Below the pieces are notes generated by a model. The model made no database searches and had not been told where the DNA came from. It saw nothing but the letters and a program-made list of their open reading frames with translations. Shown here in pieces: positions 1 to 9,665 of a stretch of 64,000 nt of DNA (positions are counted from its first letter, which is position 1; every line of letters starts with the position of its first letter). The stretch lies in NCBI RefSeq assembly GCF_014851675.1, contig NZ_JACVAE010000001.1, forward strand, positions 1,674,001 through 1,738,000, read 5' to 3'. The stretch comes from Rhizobium sp. ARZ01. Its GTDB lineage: Bacteria; Pseudomonadota; Alphaproteobacteria; Rhizobiales; Rhizobiaceae. A program made the translations under genes and the position numbers.

Positions 1-40
1 AAGATGCCCACCATGCGGATGGGCTCTGTCGCTATTACGG

Positions 41-2650
41 TTAGCCGTCCAGCATCTCGCGAACCGCCTCGGCCAATTGCTTCAGCGAGAAGGGCTTCGG
101 CAAGAAGCCAAACTTGGCATCGGCGGGCAGGTTGCGGGCGAAAGCGTCTTCGGCGTAGCCGGAAACAAAAATAAACTTCAGGTCCGGGTAGCGCTTGCGC
201 AGCTCACGCAGAAGTGACGGCCCGTCCATCTCCGGCATCACCACGTCCGAAACGACGATATCCACGGCACCGTCCAGCTCCTCCATGATGTCGAGCGCCT
301 CAACCCCCGATCCGGCCTCGTGAACGGTGTATCCTCGCGTTTCCAACATACGCTTGCCGCCGCGACGCACGGCCTCCTCGTCCTCGACGAGAAGCACGAC
401 AGCCGAGCCTCCGGTCAGGTCGCGCGGTTCCTTTGCAGCGGCAGGCGATGCCGGGGTGGCAAGCTGCGGCACATTGTCGATAGTGGCCTCGACCTGAGGA
501 ACGACCGCCGGGATTTCCTCGATGTAGCGCGGCATGAAGATACGGAACGTCGTGCCCTTGCCCAATTCGGAATCGACGAAGATATAGCCGCCCGTCTGCT
601 TGATGATGCCGTAGACCATGGAGAGCCCGAGTCCGGTTCCCTTGCCCACATCCTTCGTCGTGAAGAACGGCTCGAAGATCTTGTCGCGGATTTCCGGCGG
701 AATGCCGGTGCCTTGGTCGACGACATCAATCTCGACATAATCCGCCGGTGGCAGTTCGCGATAGTTGTATGCTGCCACCTCGGATGCAAAAACATTGCGC
801 GTGCGGAAGGTTATGGTGCCGCCATCGGGCATCGCATCGCGCGCATTGACCGCAAGGTTGATCAGCACCTGCTCGAACTGGCCGAGATCGGACTTCACCG
901 GCCAGAGGTCACGGCCATAATCCACCTCGATCTTGACCTTGGTACCGGTCATGCGATCGACGAGCATGCGCAGGTCGCCGATGACATCGGTCATCTGTAG
1001 CACCGTCGGCCGCATCGTCTGCTTGCGCGAGAAGGCGAGCAACTGGCGCACGAGCACGGCGGCACGGTTGGCGTTTCGCTTGATCTCCATGAGATCGGCG
1101 AAACTTGCATCCGACGGACGAGCCGACAGAAGCAGATGGTCGGAGGAGAGCAGGATCGCGGTGAGTACGTTATTAAAGTCGTGCGCGATGCCGCCCGCAA
1201 GCGTGCCGACCGCGTTCATCTTCTGCGTCTGCGCCATTTGCGTCTCGAGCGCCTTCTGCTCGGTGATCTCGACGGCGTAGACGATCGCGGCCTCTTCCGG
1301 CGCCTGGTCGCTCTGATCGATGACGGCATTTACGTAGAAACGGAAGTGCCGCCCGTCGTCGCCCGGATGCAGCGAATCGATCGGCGGAATGTCGCCCTGA
1401 CGATCCCGCGCCGCCTCAAGTGCGGCCTCGAGCCGTGGACGGTCGCTCTCGTGCACAATCGTTTCCAGCCGTGCGCCGCGGTCGATGTCGTCGCGGGAAA
1501 CGACGCCCGAAAACAGCTTCAGGAATGGAGCGTTGGTACGAAGGATACGGCCGGCGCCATCGACGGAAGCAATCGCCATCGGGGTGTTGTTGAAGAATCG
1601 CGTAAAGCGCATCGCGGCATTCGACGCGAAGGCATCACCGTCGTTAGCGACATCGCGGGCCAGGACGATGGTTCGGCTTTCGCCCGGTGCCCCGTCGCGC
1701 ATCGCACTGACACGGTGAACGAGGCGAACCGGCAAGCTTTGGCCATTCGACTTGCGCAGGTCGAGGTCGAGAATTTTCGTCCGCATTGTTCCCGGCTCTG
1801 CCTGCACCGACTCCACCAGCGCCAGCCCCTCGCCCGCGACGAGATCGCCGATCGAGAACGATCCGGGATGGAATTTTGTCAGGTCGATGCCGAGCCAGTC
1901 GGCCAGCGTCGCGTTCAGATAGACGATCTCACCCCTGCGGCCTGCAGAGAAAAATCCGGCCGGTGCGTGATCGAGGTAGTCGATCGCGTTTTGCAGCTCT
2001 TTGAAGAAACGCTCCTGGTCGTCGCGCTCCGAGGTGATATCGGCAATCTGCCAGACGTAGAGCGGCGGACCGCCCTTTTCGCGGTTCGGAAGCACACGCG
2101 CCTTCAGCCGGTACCAGCGCGCGCCGGACCCACCGCCTGTGCCGGGGTTCAGCGCTTTCAGCAGGCGAAATTCCTCCGCCCCCTCCTGCCCCTCGTGCAG
2201 GCCGTTCGTCAGCCGATAGACCGATTCGCTTGCCTCGCGGTCCCGCGAAAAAAGAGTTTCGAGCGTCTGGGCGTCGCTTTCACGAGCGGCACCCGTCAAC
2301 GCCCCATAGGCGGCGTTGGCGTACACGATCCGGCCCTTCCGATCCGTAACCAGCGTTCCGTCCGACTGGGTATCGACGAAGGTTTGCGCGAGTTCATCGG
2401 GACGCGACTGCGGCATGATCTCGATAAAGCCGATCATGGCGGAGACGAAAAAGAATATGCCGACCATGGCCAGCACGCCGAGGATCCCGAGCACGATCTC
2501 GTTGTCGAGCTGGTTCTTGAAGACGATGAAGGCACCGGCCGACGCAGTCAGCACGATCGCCAGCAGCACGATCCGCAATACCACGCCCGGGCGACTGCTG
2601 CGCTCGATGAGCGGCGCGTGATATTCAACCTCCTGCCGGATCTTAGACAT
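41..2650 (-). CDS. cckA: Hybrid sensor histidine kinase CckA
   Basis: 869 residues. Two membrane segments lie near the N-terminus (about 24-45 and 53-77), followed by PAS-type sensory regions, a HisKA domain with the phosphoacceptor motif [10 protein letters not shown], a HATPase domain (N box [15 protein letters not shown] boxes GTGIPPE and GKGTGLGLS) and a C-terminal receiver with the phosphorylated Asp in [12 protein letters not shown] (about residue 802). This order is that of CckA, the bifunctional kinase/phosphatase that passes phosphate through ChpT to CtrA and CpdR in alphaproteobacteria. The ATG at 2650 has a GAGTGAG-type ribosome site. It is divergent from the FliO-like gene. All catalytic residues appear intact. 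The family call is firm from architecture and length. Confidence 0.93.
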   Translation of the reverse strand: MSKIRQEVEYHAPLIERSSRPGVVLRIVLLAIVLTASAGAFIVFKNQLDNEIVLGILGVLAMVGIFFFVSAMIGFIEIMPQSRPDELAQTFVDTQSDGTLVTDRKGRIVYANAAYGALTGAARESDAQTLETLFSRDREASESVYRLTNGLHEGQEGAEEFRLLKALNPGTGGGSGARWYRLKARVLPNREKGGPPLYVWQIADITSERDDQERFFKELQNAIDYLDHAPAGFFSAGRRGEIVYLNATLADWLGIDLTKFHPGSFSIGDLVAGEGLALVESVQAEPGTMRTKILDLDLRKSNGQSLPVRLVHRVSAMRDGAPGESRTIVLARDVANDGDAFASNAAMRFTRFFNNTPMAIASVDGAGRILRTNAPFLKLFSGVVSRDDIDRGARLETIVHESDRPRLEAALEAARDRQGDIPPIDSLHPGDDGRHFRFYVNAVIDQSDQAPEEAAIVYAVEITEQKALETQMAQTQKMNAVGTLAGGIAHDFNNVLTAILLSSDHLLLSARPSDASFADLMEIKRNANRAAVLVRQLLAFSRKQTMRPTVLQMTDVIGDLRMLVDRMTGTKVKIEVDYGRDLWPVKSDLGQFEQVLINLAVNARDAMPDGGTITFRTRNVFASEVAAYNYRELPPADYVEIDVVDQGTGIPPEIRDKIFEPFFTTKDVGKGTGLGLSMVYGIIKQTGGYIFVDSELGKGTTFRIFMPRYIEEIPAVVPQVEATIDNVPQLATPASPAAAKEPRDLTGGSAVVLLVEDEEAVRRGGKRMLETRGYTVHEAGSGVEALDIMEELDGAVDIVVSDVVMPEMDGPSLLRELRKRYPDLKFIFVSGYAEDAFARNLPADAKFGFLPKPFSLKQLAEAVREMLDG

Positions 2651-2922
2651 CGCTCACTCTCTTGGCCTGAACTCCTGAAGGCCGCACGGCGCGGGAGCCA
2701 TTTTCAGAATCACCTTTAGCTATTTGAGGGAAGCTCAAAAAGCAAAGGAATGAAAGCGGCAAGCCCCAATTCACAGGGAATACCGCCCGCCCGCGCGCAC
2801 CTCTCCACGGAAGATTGCGAATACTGTGTGCAGCCTTTAGAGGACAAGCGACCCGCCATTCTTGTGCGGGCCTGAAAAAAGCCGTCAAATGGACGCAACG
2901 TGCCGCCAAGGAGTAGCCCTTC

Positions 2923-3936
2923 ATGTTCGAGGACATAATCGCCCAGTACGGCACGAAATTCCTGATTGCCGCGGTTGCCGTTCTGGCCGGCCTGGCTTGC
3001 CTGGCGCTTGCGCTCTGGGTCGTGCGCCGCCGCCCCTCGTCGCCCTTCATCCGCGGTGGGCGCAACCGCCAGCCTCGGCTTTCAGTTCTCGATGCCGCAG
3101 CCGTCGATACACGCCGCCGGCTGGTCCTGGTTCGTCGCGACGACGTGGAACATCTCTTGATGATCGGCGGCCCGACCGACATCGTCATAGAAAGCCGGAT
3201 CATCACCGCGTCCCCGGGGGACTTGGCGGAACAGCCGCAGCCAGCACCCATAGCCGTCGCGCCGGTTGCAGCAGCTAGCCCACCAACCGCTGAACCTTAT
3301 GCAGCCGTCCCAGTGCCCGCACGCCCCGCGACTGCGGTTGCACCACCCCCGGTAGCCTCGGTTGGAACAGCCTTGAAAGAGGAACGCTTCGATTTGCCGG
3401 CACGAGGCGTGCCTCCAAGTGGAGTATCGGCAATGGGGCAGGTCCTGTATGGCGACGATGAACCAGCGTCGGTTCCGACGCCGCCTTTCAACCCATCGCC
3501 ACTGGATATTCGTCCTGCGACGAGCACCGCTGCGATCGGAATAACCACTCGTCCGCCCGTTGCGCCTCAGCCTTCCATTTCCGAGCGCAACGCAATCGAT
3601 GCTCTCGACCGTGCGCGTGATCGGGTGTTGACCAATCCCGTCGGCACGGGCAGCGAACGGGTCAGCGAACAACGCGATCTACCGATCCAGCGCGAACCTT
3701 CGCCCGCACCGGCGCGGACCACACCCGACAATGCAGCGCTCGTCAGCGAATTTGAGAAGATACTTGAGGCCGAGATTGCGTCTCCCACGCGTTCTGCAAA
3801 CAACTCCCTAGCCGATGGTCGGCGTACCGAACCCTCAACGATCGAATCGCAGCTTGAGCAGCCAGCGAGCCGAGAGGAAACGGAGGCGGAAATGGCGAGA
3901 CTGCTCGGCGAACTCTCGGCAAACCGCAAGTCCTGA
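2923..3936 (+). CDS. FliO/MopB-family membrane protein
   Basis: 337 residues. An N-terminal transmembrane helix (about 13-35) is followed by a basic stretch and a short conserved block (RLSVLDAAAVDTRRRLVLVRR, then HLLMIGGPTDIVIES) typical of FliO-like proteins, small accessory factors of the flagellar export gate. The remaining ~230 residues are Pro/Ala-rich, low in complexity and probably disordered. The gene sits between cckA and dksA, not in a flagellar cluster, so a flagellar role is inferred only from the domain. The start has AAGGAG nine bases upstream. A hairpin terminator follows the stop. Confidence 0.7.
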   Translation: MFEDIIAQYGTKFLIAAVAVLAGLACLALALWVVRRRPSSPFIRGGRNRQPRLSVLDAAAVDTRRRLVLVRRDDVEHLLMIGGPTDIVIESRIITASPGDLAEQPQPAPIAVAPVAAASPPTAEPYAAVPVPARPATAVAPPPVASVGTALKEERFDLPARGVPPSGVSAMGQVLYGDDEPASVPTPPFNPSPLDIRPATSTAAIGITTRPPVAPQPSISERNAIDALDRARDRVLTNPVGTGSERVSEQRDLPIQREPSPAPARTTPDNAALVSEFEKILEAEIASPTRSANNSLADGRRTEPSTIESQLEQPASREETEAEMARLLGELSANRKS

Positions 3937-4032
3937 TCAGGCGACTGATCAGGAAAGGAATGTCTCCGCAACGGAACGGATTCGAGCCTATCTCCATCCA
4001 GGCGATCAAAGCCCCTGCATAGAAACGAAAGA

Positions 4033-4064
4033 GGCCCGCCGAGATCACTCGGCGGGCCGATTTT
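4033..4064. terminator. Bidirectional intrinsic terminator
   Basis: An 11-bp perfect GC-rich stem (GGCCCGCCGAG, loop ATCA, complement) is followed by GATTTTGTT on the plus strand and by a T-rich TCTTTCGTTTC on the minus strand. It lies between the convergent FliO-like gene and dksA and can end both transcripts. Confidence 0.85.
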
Positions 4065-4124
4065 GTTGCACCCAATCGACTACCGGCACGGCACAGCCCC
4101 CTTGCTGCTACCGTACTGGCACGC

Positions 4125-4544
4125 TCACTCGTCGCGATAGACCTTTTCGCGGCGTTCGTGGCGTTCCTGCGCTTCAATCGACAGCGTCGCGATCGGACGG
4201 GCGTCAAGGCGTTTCAGCCCGATTGGCTCGCCGGTCTCCTCGCAATAGCCGTATGTTCCCTCATCGAGACGCTGCAGGGCAGCATCGATCTTCGAAATCA
4301 GCTTGCGCTGACGATCGCGGGCTCGAAGTTCGATGGCGCGGTCGGTCTCGGAAGATGCCCGGTCTGCAAGGTCCGGATGGTTGGCGCTTTCTTCGGCCAG
4401 GTGATCGAGGGTTTCGCGCGCTTCACGCAGAATGTCGTTTTTCCAAGCGTTCAGCTTCGCGCGAAAGTAAGCCCGCTGGTTGGCATTCATGAATTCTTCG
4501 TCTTCATTGAGGACAAAGGTACTAAGATCGATCTTCTCACTCAA
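4125..4544 (-). CDS. dksA: RNA polymerase-binding transcription factor DksA
   Basis: 139 residues from a TTG start at 4544, preceded by AGGAG with seven bases of spacing. The frame is open much further upstream, but similarity to DksA begins at SEKIDLSTFVLNEDEEFMN and the upstream translation is not protein-like. DksA binds the RNA polymerase secondary channel and with ppGpp adjusts rRNA and amino-acid gene transcription. The coiled-coil region is followed by the C-terminal zinc-finger region, GTYGYCEETGEPI, in which only one cysteine of the usual four is seen; this fits the Cys-poor DksA variants of alphaproteobacteria. Length is normal for rhizobial DksA. Confidence 0.9.
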   Translation of the reverse strand: MSEKIDLSTFVLNEDEEFMNANQRAYFRAKLNAWKNDILREARETLDHLAEESANHPDLADRASSETDRAIELRARDRQRKLISKIDAALQRLDEGTYGYCEETGEPIGLKRLDARPIATLSIEAQERHERREKVYRDE

Positions 4545-4912
4545 CGCGATTCTCCTGAAGAACATCTCAAGGGGCGCTGTATATCCCTGTGTTTGAACCG
4601 ATTCAAGCCTGCCTGATCTTGCGCACCGAAATTTGAATCTGCTCAGTTCAGAGACTATTTGCCTATTTATTGAACAAGGTAACAATCGTTTGACAGGACG
4701 AGCCTTGAAGCACCGCATTTCAACAGGATCATCATCTCCGATGCGCTCCCGCCGGCAGGCCGCCCTACCTTTCACAATGCCTTCTGCATAAGAAACGCCG
4801 GCACGGCTGCGTGGTTCCGCCGCTTGCCAGCCGAGCAAAAGCAGTTGATCTTTGTTGCTCGGGGCTGGAAAAGCAGTTCATGCGATAGGCGTTGAGACGA
4901 AAGGTCCGCGGT
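4545..4912. other. Intergenic region between dksA and the SixA-like gene
   Basis: About 370 bases between divergent genes, relatively AT-rich around 4620-4700. It must carry the dksA promoter and 5' leader and the promoter of the downstream phosphatase gene. I see no further gene, strong hairpin or repeat. Open frames that extend dksA into it are compositional. Confidence 0.5.
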
Positions 4913-5452
4913 TTGGCAACGACAACTTCTGGGGTCTTTCGGCTCTATCTGCTTCGGCATGCCCGCGCAGGCTGGGCGGAGCCGGGAAAGTCGGATTTCG
5001 ACCGGACGCTCGACGATCAGGGATATGCAGAAGCCGAAATTCTGGCGGAGGAGATGGCCGACCAGGGATATAGGCCGCAGGTCGTGATCTCATCGACAGC
5101 CATACGCTGCAGGGAGACCGCCGAGCCGCTGAAACGGACGCTGGGCGAAGAGCTTCCGATCGAATATGTGGACACGCTCTATGGGGGCACTATCAACACC
5201 TACGCCGAGGTCGCGTTTGCCGACAGGACGGAAACGGCAGTGATGATCGTTGGTCACAATCCGATGATGGAGGAGTTTTTTCGTCTCGTTGTCGGATTAC
5301 CGGTCGCAGATACGGCAGCCCCGCACGGTTTTCCTACCGCCGCCCTTGCAACCATCGACTTCGACCGCAGGCCGACCGACAAGGATTTCGGCGGCGGCCG
5401 CTTGTCCTGTTTCATTACGCCACACTCTGGCCTGCAAATCTCGGGCTTGTGA
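4913..5452 (+). CDS. SixA-type histidine phosphatase
   Basis: About 179 residues of the histidine phosphatase (phosphoglycerate-mutase-like) superfamily. The catalytic RHG-like motif is LLRHARAGW near the N-terminus, and the second catalytic histidine lies in IVGHNPMMEE. SixA proteins remove phosphate from phosphohistidine, for example on HPt domains or PTS proteins. The substrate here is unknown. I chose the TTG at 4913 because GAAAGG lies eight bases upstream; an alternative TTG at 4892 would add seven residues. It precedes the ycjX/ycjF pair by about 80 bases on the same strand. Confidence 0.8.
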   Translation: MATTTSGVFRLYLLRHARAGWAEPGKSDFDRTLDDQGYAEAEILAEEMADQGYRPQVVISSTAIRCRETAEPLKRTLGEELPIEYVDTLYGGTINTYAEVAFADRTETAVMIVGHNPMMEEFFRLVVGLPVADTAAPHGFPTAALATIDFDRRPTDKDFGGGRLSCFITPHSGLQISGL

Positions 5453-5530
5453 ATATTGATCACATTGCCTTTTTCCGGCGCGCACCCTTACCTATATCGC
5501 AGAAGGACCTGACGACCCCGGGGAAAGCGA

Positions 5531-7003
5531 TTGGCGATACTCACAAACCTTGCAGACGATGCGCTGATCGCCCTCGACAATCTGACTGACCGCGCCGCAA
5601 GCCTCGTCAATCCCACTATCCGCCTCGGTGTCACCGGATTGTCTCGCGCAGGAAAGACGGTGTTCATCTCCTCGCTTGTCCACAACTTGTTGAACGGCGG
5701 CCGTCTGCCGCTGTTCGAGCCCGCCCGTTCTGGCCGCATCTCCCGGGTACGCCTCGAACCGCAGCCGGACGATGCCGTGCCGCGCTTCCAATACGAAGAG
5801 CATATCCGCGCGCTCGTCAGCGAGCGCCTGTGGCCGGAGTCGACCCGCGCGATCTCGCAACTGCGCATCACCCTCGACTATGAAAGTGCGAGCGGTTGGG
5901 GCCGGTTCTGGTCGCCCGGCCGCCTTTCGGTCGACATCGTCGACTATCCCGGCGAATGGCTGCTCGACCTGCCGCTGCTCGGCCAGGATTTTCGCACCTT
6001 CAGCGACAACACGATCGCGCTGGCCCGCAACGGCGTCCGGCATCTCCTTTCTGCCGACTGGCTTGGCGCCACCGCACTGCTCGACCCGCGCGCGCCGGCC
6101 GACGAAGCCGCAACGCGCCGCCTCGCTGAGACGTTCACGCTCTATCTGAGGGCGTGCAAGTCGGACGAGCGCTCGCTGTCGACCCTCCCGCCGGGACGGT
6201 TCCTGATGCCCGGCGACCTCGAAGGCTCGCCGGCCCTGACCTTTGCTCCGCTGCCGAACCTGCCGGACGGAAGGGCGCCGAAGGGCTCGCTCTGGGCGAT
6301 GATGGAGCGGCGCTACGAGGCCTACAAATCACATGTGGTCAAGCCGTTCTTCCGCGAGCACTTCGCGCGGCTGGATCGGCAGATCGTCCTTATCGACGCT
6401 CTGCAGGCAGTCAACCGGGGCACTGAGGCCGTGCACGACCTCGAACGCGCGCTCGGCGATGTCATGGCTTGCTTCCGCCCCGGCAGCAGCGGCCTCCTCA
6501 GTTCCATGCTGACCCGGCGCATCGACCGTGTCGTCGTCGCCGCCACCAAGGCGGACCATCTCCATCACGAAAGCCATCCGCATCTCGAAGCCCTGACCCG
6601 TCGCCTTGTCGAACGCGCCATCAAGCGAATCGGCCTGAGCGGCGCCGGCGTCGAGGTCATGGCGCTCGCCTCCGTGCGCGCCACGCGGGAAGCAACGGTC
6701 AATCAGGACGGAACGACGCTGCCGGTTATTGTCGGCACCCCAATGGCGGGCGAGACGATCAACGGCGAGACCTTTGATGGGAACCGGAAAACAGCCATAT
6801 TTCCTGGTGACTTACCGGAGAATCCGGATTCACTTTTCCAAGGCATTGAATCGAATTCGGAAGAGCGGCTCGCCCCGACCCTGAACTTTGTCCGCTTCCG
6901 CCCGCCGGAGATGGACGCCCCCGGCGGCGAGTTGAGGCTGTCCATTCCCCACATCCGGCTCGACCGCGCGCTGCAATATTTGATCGGAGACCGGCTGGCA
7001 TGA
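5531..7003 (+). CDS. YcjX-like P-loop GTPase family protein (DUF463)
   Basis: 490 residues with a Walker A near residue 38 (GLSRAGKTVFIS), as in the YcjX/DUF463 family of predicted nucleotide-binding proteins. It probably starts at TTG 5531, with GGGGAAAG upstream; the first residues MAILTNLADDAL match a typical start and no ATG lies nearby. The stop overlaps the next start in an ATGA at 7000-7003, so it is translationally coupled to the DUF697 membrane protein, the usual ycjX-ycjF pairing. The cellular role is poorly defined; in enterobacteria the pair sits in the psp envelope-stress regulon, but no psp genes are visible here. Confidence 0.85.
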   Translation: MAILTNLADDALIALDNLTDRAASLVNPTIRLGVTGLSRAGKTVFISSLVHNLLNGGRLPLFEPARSGRISRVRLEPQPDDAVPRFQYEEHIRALVSERLWPESTRAISQLRITLDYESASGWGRFWSPGRLSVDIVDYPGEWLLDLPLLGQDFRTFSDNTIALARNGVRHLLSADWLGATALLDPRAPADEAATRRLAETFTLYLRACKSDERSLSTLPPGRFLMPGDLEGSPALTFAPLPNLPDGRAPKGSLWAMMERRYEAYKSHVVKPFFREHFARLDRQIVLIDALQAVNRGTEAVHDLERALGDVMACFRPGSSGLLSSMLTRRIDRVVVAATKADHLHHESHPHLEALTRRLVERAIKRIGLSGAGVEVMALASVRATREATVNQDGTTLPVIVGTPMAGETINGETFDGNRKTAIFPGDLPENPDSLFQGIESNSEERLAPTLNFVRFRPPEMDAPGGELRLSIPHIRLDRALQYLIGDRLA

Positions 7004-8094
7004 CCGACAAAAGCTCACCTGGCCGCTCCACCGGGCGGCGTCCTGCCGCTTTCGCAGTGCCTGACGCCTCGCCAAAGGCAATCCGTCCGGAACCATCGGC
7101 GGCGCGCCCCCCGTCGCAGCACCGGGAAGGCGTTGTGCTTACACCGGACGCCGATGACCCCTTCGCCGAGACGACGATCGATCTTTCCAGGCTCCCGCCC
7201 CCCGAAGAGGCTCAACCGCGCCGCCGGCGGATCACGCTGGGCGGCATCGCCACGACGGCCTTTGGCATCCTGCTGTCGCTGGCAGTCGGCCTCTGGATCG
7301 ACAGCCTCATCCGCGATCTCTTCTCCCGCAGCGACTGGCTCGGATATCTTGCAGCGGGAGCTGCAGCGATCGGCGTGCTGGCGCTGCTTGCGGTCGTTCT
7401 GCGGGAACTTGCAGGCCTGCGCCGATTGGCCGTCGTGCAAGACATGAAAGAACAGGCGATCGACGCCGCAGCGGCACCAAACCCCACACCTGCCCGAAAA
7501 GTGGTTGGCCGCTTGGTGCATCTCCTCGCAGCCCGACCACAGACAGCACGCGGTCGCGTCCGACTTCAGGAGACAGAAGGCGACATCATCGATGGTCCGC
7601 ATCTGCTCGATCTGGCCGAGCGCGAGTTGCTGGCACCACTCGATCGCGAGGCCCGCGCGCTGATTCTCGCCGCAGCCAAGCGCGTCTCCATCGTCACCGC
7701 CGTTTCGCCGCGGGCGCTCGTCGACCTCGGCTATGTGCTATTCGAGAGCAGCCGGCTGATACGGTCGATGGCGGAACTCTACGGGGGCCGTCCCGGCAGC
7801 CTTGGCCTGCTGCGCCTCATGCGCGACGTGATCGCCCATCTGGCCGTCACCGGCTCGATTGCAGTTGGCGACAGCTTGGTGCAGCAGGTGCTCGGCCATG
7901 GCCTGGCATCAAAGCTCTCGGCGCGCCTTGGCGAAGGCGTCATCAACGGGCTGATGACGGCACGCATCGGAATTGCGGCAATGGATCTCTGCCGCCCGAT
8001 GCCGTTTAGAGCAATCAAGCGCCCCGGCATCGGTGACTTTCTCACCGATCTGGCTCCCGGAGCGCTTACAGGCCGAGGCAAGGATGCCGGGTGA
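7000..8094 (+). CDS. YcjF-like inner-membrane protein (DUF697)
   Basis: 364 residues. A Pro/Arg-rich cytoplasmic N-terminus (1-80) precedes two hydrophobic segments (about residues 81-105 and 115-137). The C-terminal half carries the alpha-helical DUF697 region (about 210-350), with a glycine-rich hydrophobic stretch near GSIAVGDSLVQQVLGHGLASKLSARLGEG. It overlaps ycjX by four bases and the two products probably act together at the inner membrane. Function is not established. Confidence 0.82.
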   Translation: MTDKSSPGRSTGRRPAAFAVPDASPKAIRPEPSAARPPSQHREGVVLTPDADDPFAETTIDLSRLPPPEEAQPRRRRITLGGIATTAFGILLSLAVGLWIDSLIRDLFSRSDWLGYLAAGAAAIGVLALLAVVLRELAGLRRLAVVQDMKEQAIDAAAAPNPTPARKVVGRLVHLLAARPQTARGRVRLQETEGDIIDGPHLLDLAERELLAPLDREARALILAAAKRVSIVTAVSPRALVDLGYVLFESSRLIRSMAELYGGRPGSLGLLRLMRDVIAHLAVTGSIAVGDSLVQQVLGHGLASKLSARLGEGVINGLMTARIGIAAMDLCRPMPFRAIKRPGIGDFLTDLAPGALTGRGKDAG

Positions 8095-8232
8095 CTGCGC
8101 CGCTACACTCCCCGTGGGCAGTGGCCTGATGTATATCAAAACGGCGCGTCTGGCCGCGAAGCGAAACGCTCCATTAACCATTTTCGCGCAAGGCTGAACC
8201 CAACAAATCGACCAGCCCGTCAAGGATCGTTC

Positions 8233-8781
8233 ATGTATTCGCGCACCTCTTTGATCGCCCGCGGCATCGCAGCGGCACTCCTCGCCGTCTCTTCCGTCGC
8301 AAGCCCGGTCCAGGCTGCGTCTGGTGATAAGGCCTTCTTCGACCAGGTCACCGGCACGTGGCAGGGTCCCGGCGAAATCGTTGCTGGCAAGTACAAGGGC
8401 ACCAAGTTCACCTGCAATCTGAGCGGCGACACTGTTCCGGTCGACGGTCTGGGAATCCAGCTCGATGGCCATTGCCGTGTTGGCGTATTCAAACAACCAA
8501 TGTCGGCGCTGATCACCCGTGCGGGCGGCACCTACAAGGGCAAGTTCCTGGATGGCGCGGCCGGCAAGGGTCTCGACATTCTATCGGGCAATGTCTCGGG
8601 TGATAAGGTCGTCGTTGCAATCAACCGTCAGAAATTGAACGGCGCGTTGATCGCACGCCTGCAGGACGACAACACGATGAACATCACGATCTCGGTGAAG
8701 GTCGAAGACAAGATGATCCCCGTCATCGGCATGTCGCTCAACCGCAAGGTCGACACGATGGCGGTCGGCTCGATCAAGTAG
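8233..8781 (+). CDS. Conserved secreted protein of unknown function
   Basis: 182 residues. A Sec-type signal peptide (Arg near the N-terminus, hydrophobic core AAALLAVSSVASP, cleavage expected after VQAA) is followed by a compact Gly- and Val-rich domain with alternating beta-like segments (GTWQGPGEIVAGKYKGTKFTC, GAGGTYKGKFLDG-like, KVVVAINRQKLNG). The pattern suggests a small beta-barrel (lipocalin-like), but I do not recognise a named family. Two cysteines may form a disulfide. The 3' end overlaps convergent folK by eight bases. Confidence 0.75.
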   Translation: MYSRTSLIARGIAAALLAVSSVASPVQAASGDKAFFDQVTGTWQGPGEIVAGKYKGTKFTCNLSGDTVPVDGLGIQLDGHCRVGVFKQPMSALITRAGGTYKGKFLDGAAGKGLDILSGNVSGDKVVVAINRQKLNGALIARLQDDNTMNITISVKVEDKMIPVIGMSLNRKVDTMAVGSIK

Positions 8782-9307
8782 GATTGGTTGGAGCCCGCCA
8801 CCAGTCGGCGCTGTCACCGAAACGCTCGATCCCCGCCACATCCGCATCGGCGAGCCATCCGGAAACTTCCCTGCCCCTGACAACCATGTCTGCGGCAATG
8901 TCGGCCAGCGGCATCAGCACGAAGCCGCGCTCTGTCATGCGCGGATGCGGGATTTCCAATCGTCCACCGGATTGCGAAAGCTCGTCGTAGGTCAAGACGT
9001 CGATATCGATGGTGCGAGGCCCCCAGCGCTCAATGCGCTCGCGCTTCATCTCCCGCTCCACCGAAAGGCAAACGTCGAGCAGCGCTTCTGGCGCGAGTGC
9101 CGTCTCGATCAGCGCGCAAGCGTTGAAAAACCATGCCTGGTCGGTCTTGCCCCATGGCGGGGTTCGGTAGAGGCGCGACACGCCGGCCACCCGGCAATCT
9201 ACCCGCCGGTCCAACGCAAGCAACGCCTTGCGCATCGCCTCCACCGGATCGCCAATGTTCCCGCCCAACCCGAGCGTCGCCCGATGGTCGAGCCGCTCAG
9301 ACGACAT
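8774..9307 (-). CDS. folK: 2-amino-4-hydroxy-6-hydroxymethyldihydropteridine pyrophosphokinase
   Basis: 177 residues. HPPK motifs are visible: LGLGGNIGDP at the N-terminus, SRLYRTPPWG, and the RWGPRTIDIDVLTYD metal/ATP site followed by IPHPRMTERGFVLMPLADIA. The enzyme transfers pyrophosphate from ATP to 6-hydroxymethyl-dihydropterin in folate synthesis, just before FolP. The start overlaps the end of folB by 11 bases and the three fol genes form one minus-strand operon. Confidence 0.95.
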   Translation of the reverse strand: MSSERLDHRATLGLGGNIGDPVEAMRKALLALDRRVDCRVAGVSRLYRTPPWGKTDQAWFFNACALIETALAPEALLDVCLSVEREMKRERIERWGPRTIDIDVLTYDELSQSGGRLEIPHPRMTERGFVLMPLADIAADMVVRGREVSGWLADADVAGIERFGDSADWWRAPTNPT

Positions 9308-9665
9308 GATCCACCGTCACCTGCACATAGTCGAGAACGCCCGCAACCGGCGCGTTCGGCTTGCGAACGGCAATCTTCGCGCGACTGATCTGCGGGAACC
9401 TCGCACAGAGCGCTGTGGCGATTTCCTGCGCCAGTGCCTCGATGAGAAAACGGCGGCGCCCCGTGACGATCGCCTCGATTTCCTTGAACGCAACACCGTA
9501 ATCGACAGTCGATTCGATCAGGTCGTCGGCGAGCGGCTTGGAGGGCGTCACCTCCAGTTCAGCATCAACGAAGAAGCGCTGGCCCAGAAACTCCTCGGCG
9601 TCGTGTAGGCCGTGCCGGGCGAAAAAGGCGCAGTTCTTGAGAGTGATGGTGTAGGTCGTGGTCAT
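9297..9665 (-). CDS. folB: Dihydroneopterin aldolase
   Basis: 122 residues, normal length for FolB. The motif FFARHGLHDAEEFLGQRFFVD near residue 13 and the SVDYGVAFKEIE segment mark the DHNA fold, which converts dihydroneopterin to 6-hydroxymethyl-dihydropterin plus glycolaldehyde. It is translationally coupled to folP upstream (ATGA overlap at 9662-9665) and overlaps folK downstream, so enzymes of successive steps are made together. Confidence 0.94.
   Translation of the reverse strand: MTTTYTITLKNCAFFARHGLHDAEEFLGQRFFVDAELEVTPSKPLADDLIESTVDYGVAFKEIEAIVTGRRRFLIEALAQEIATALCARFPQISRAKIAVRKPNAPVAGVLDYVQVTVDHVV

Noticed and set aside
1136..2719. 527-residue frame opposite cckA
   Set aside because: Arg/His-rich translation without recognisable domains, entirely antisense to a clearly conserved gene; it reflects GC-rich codon usage.
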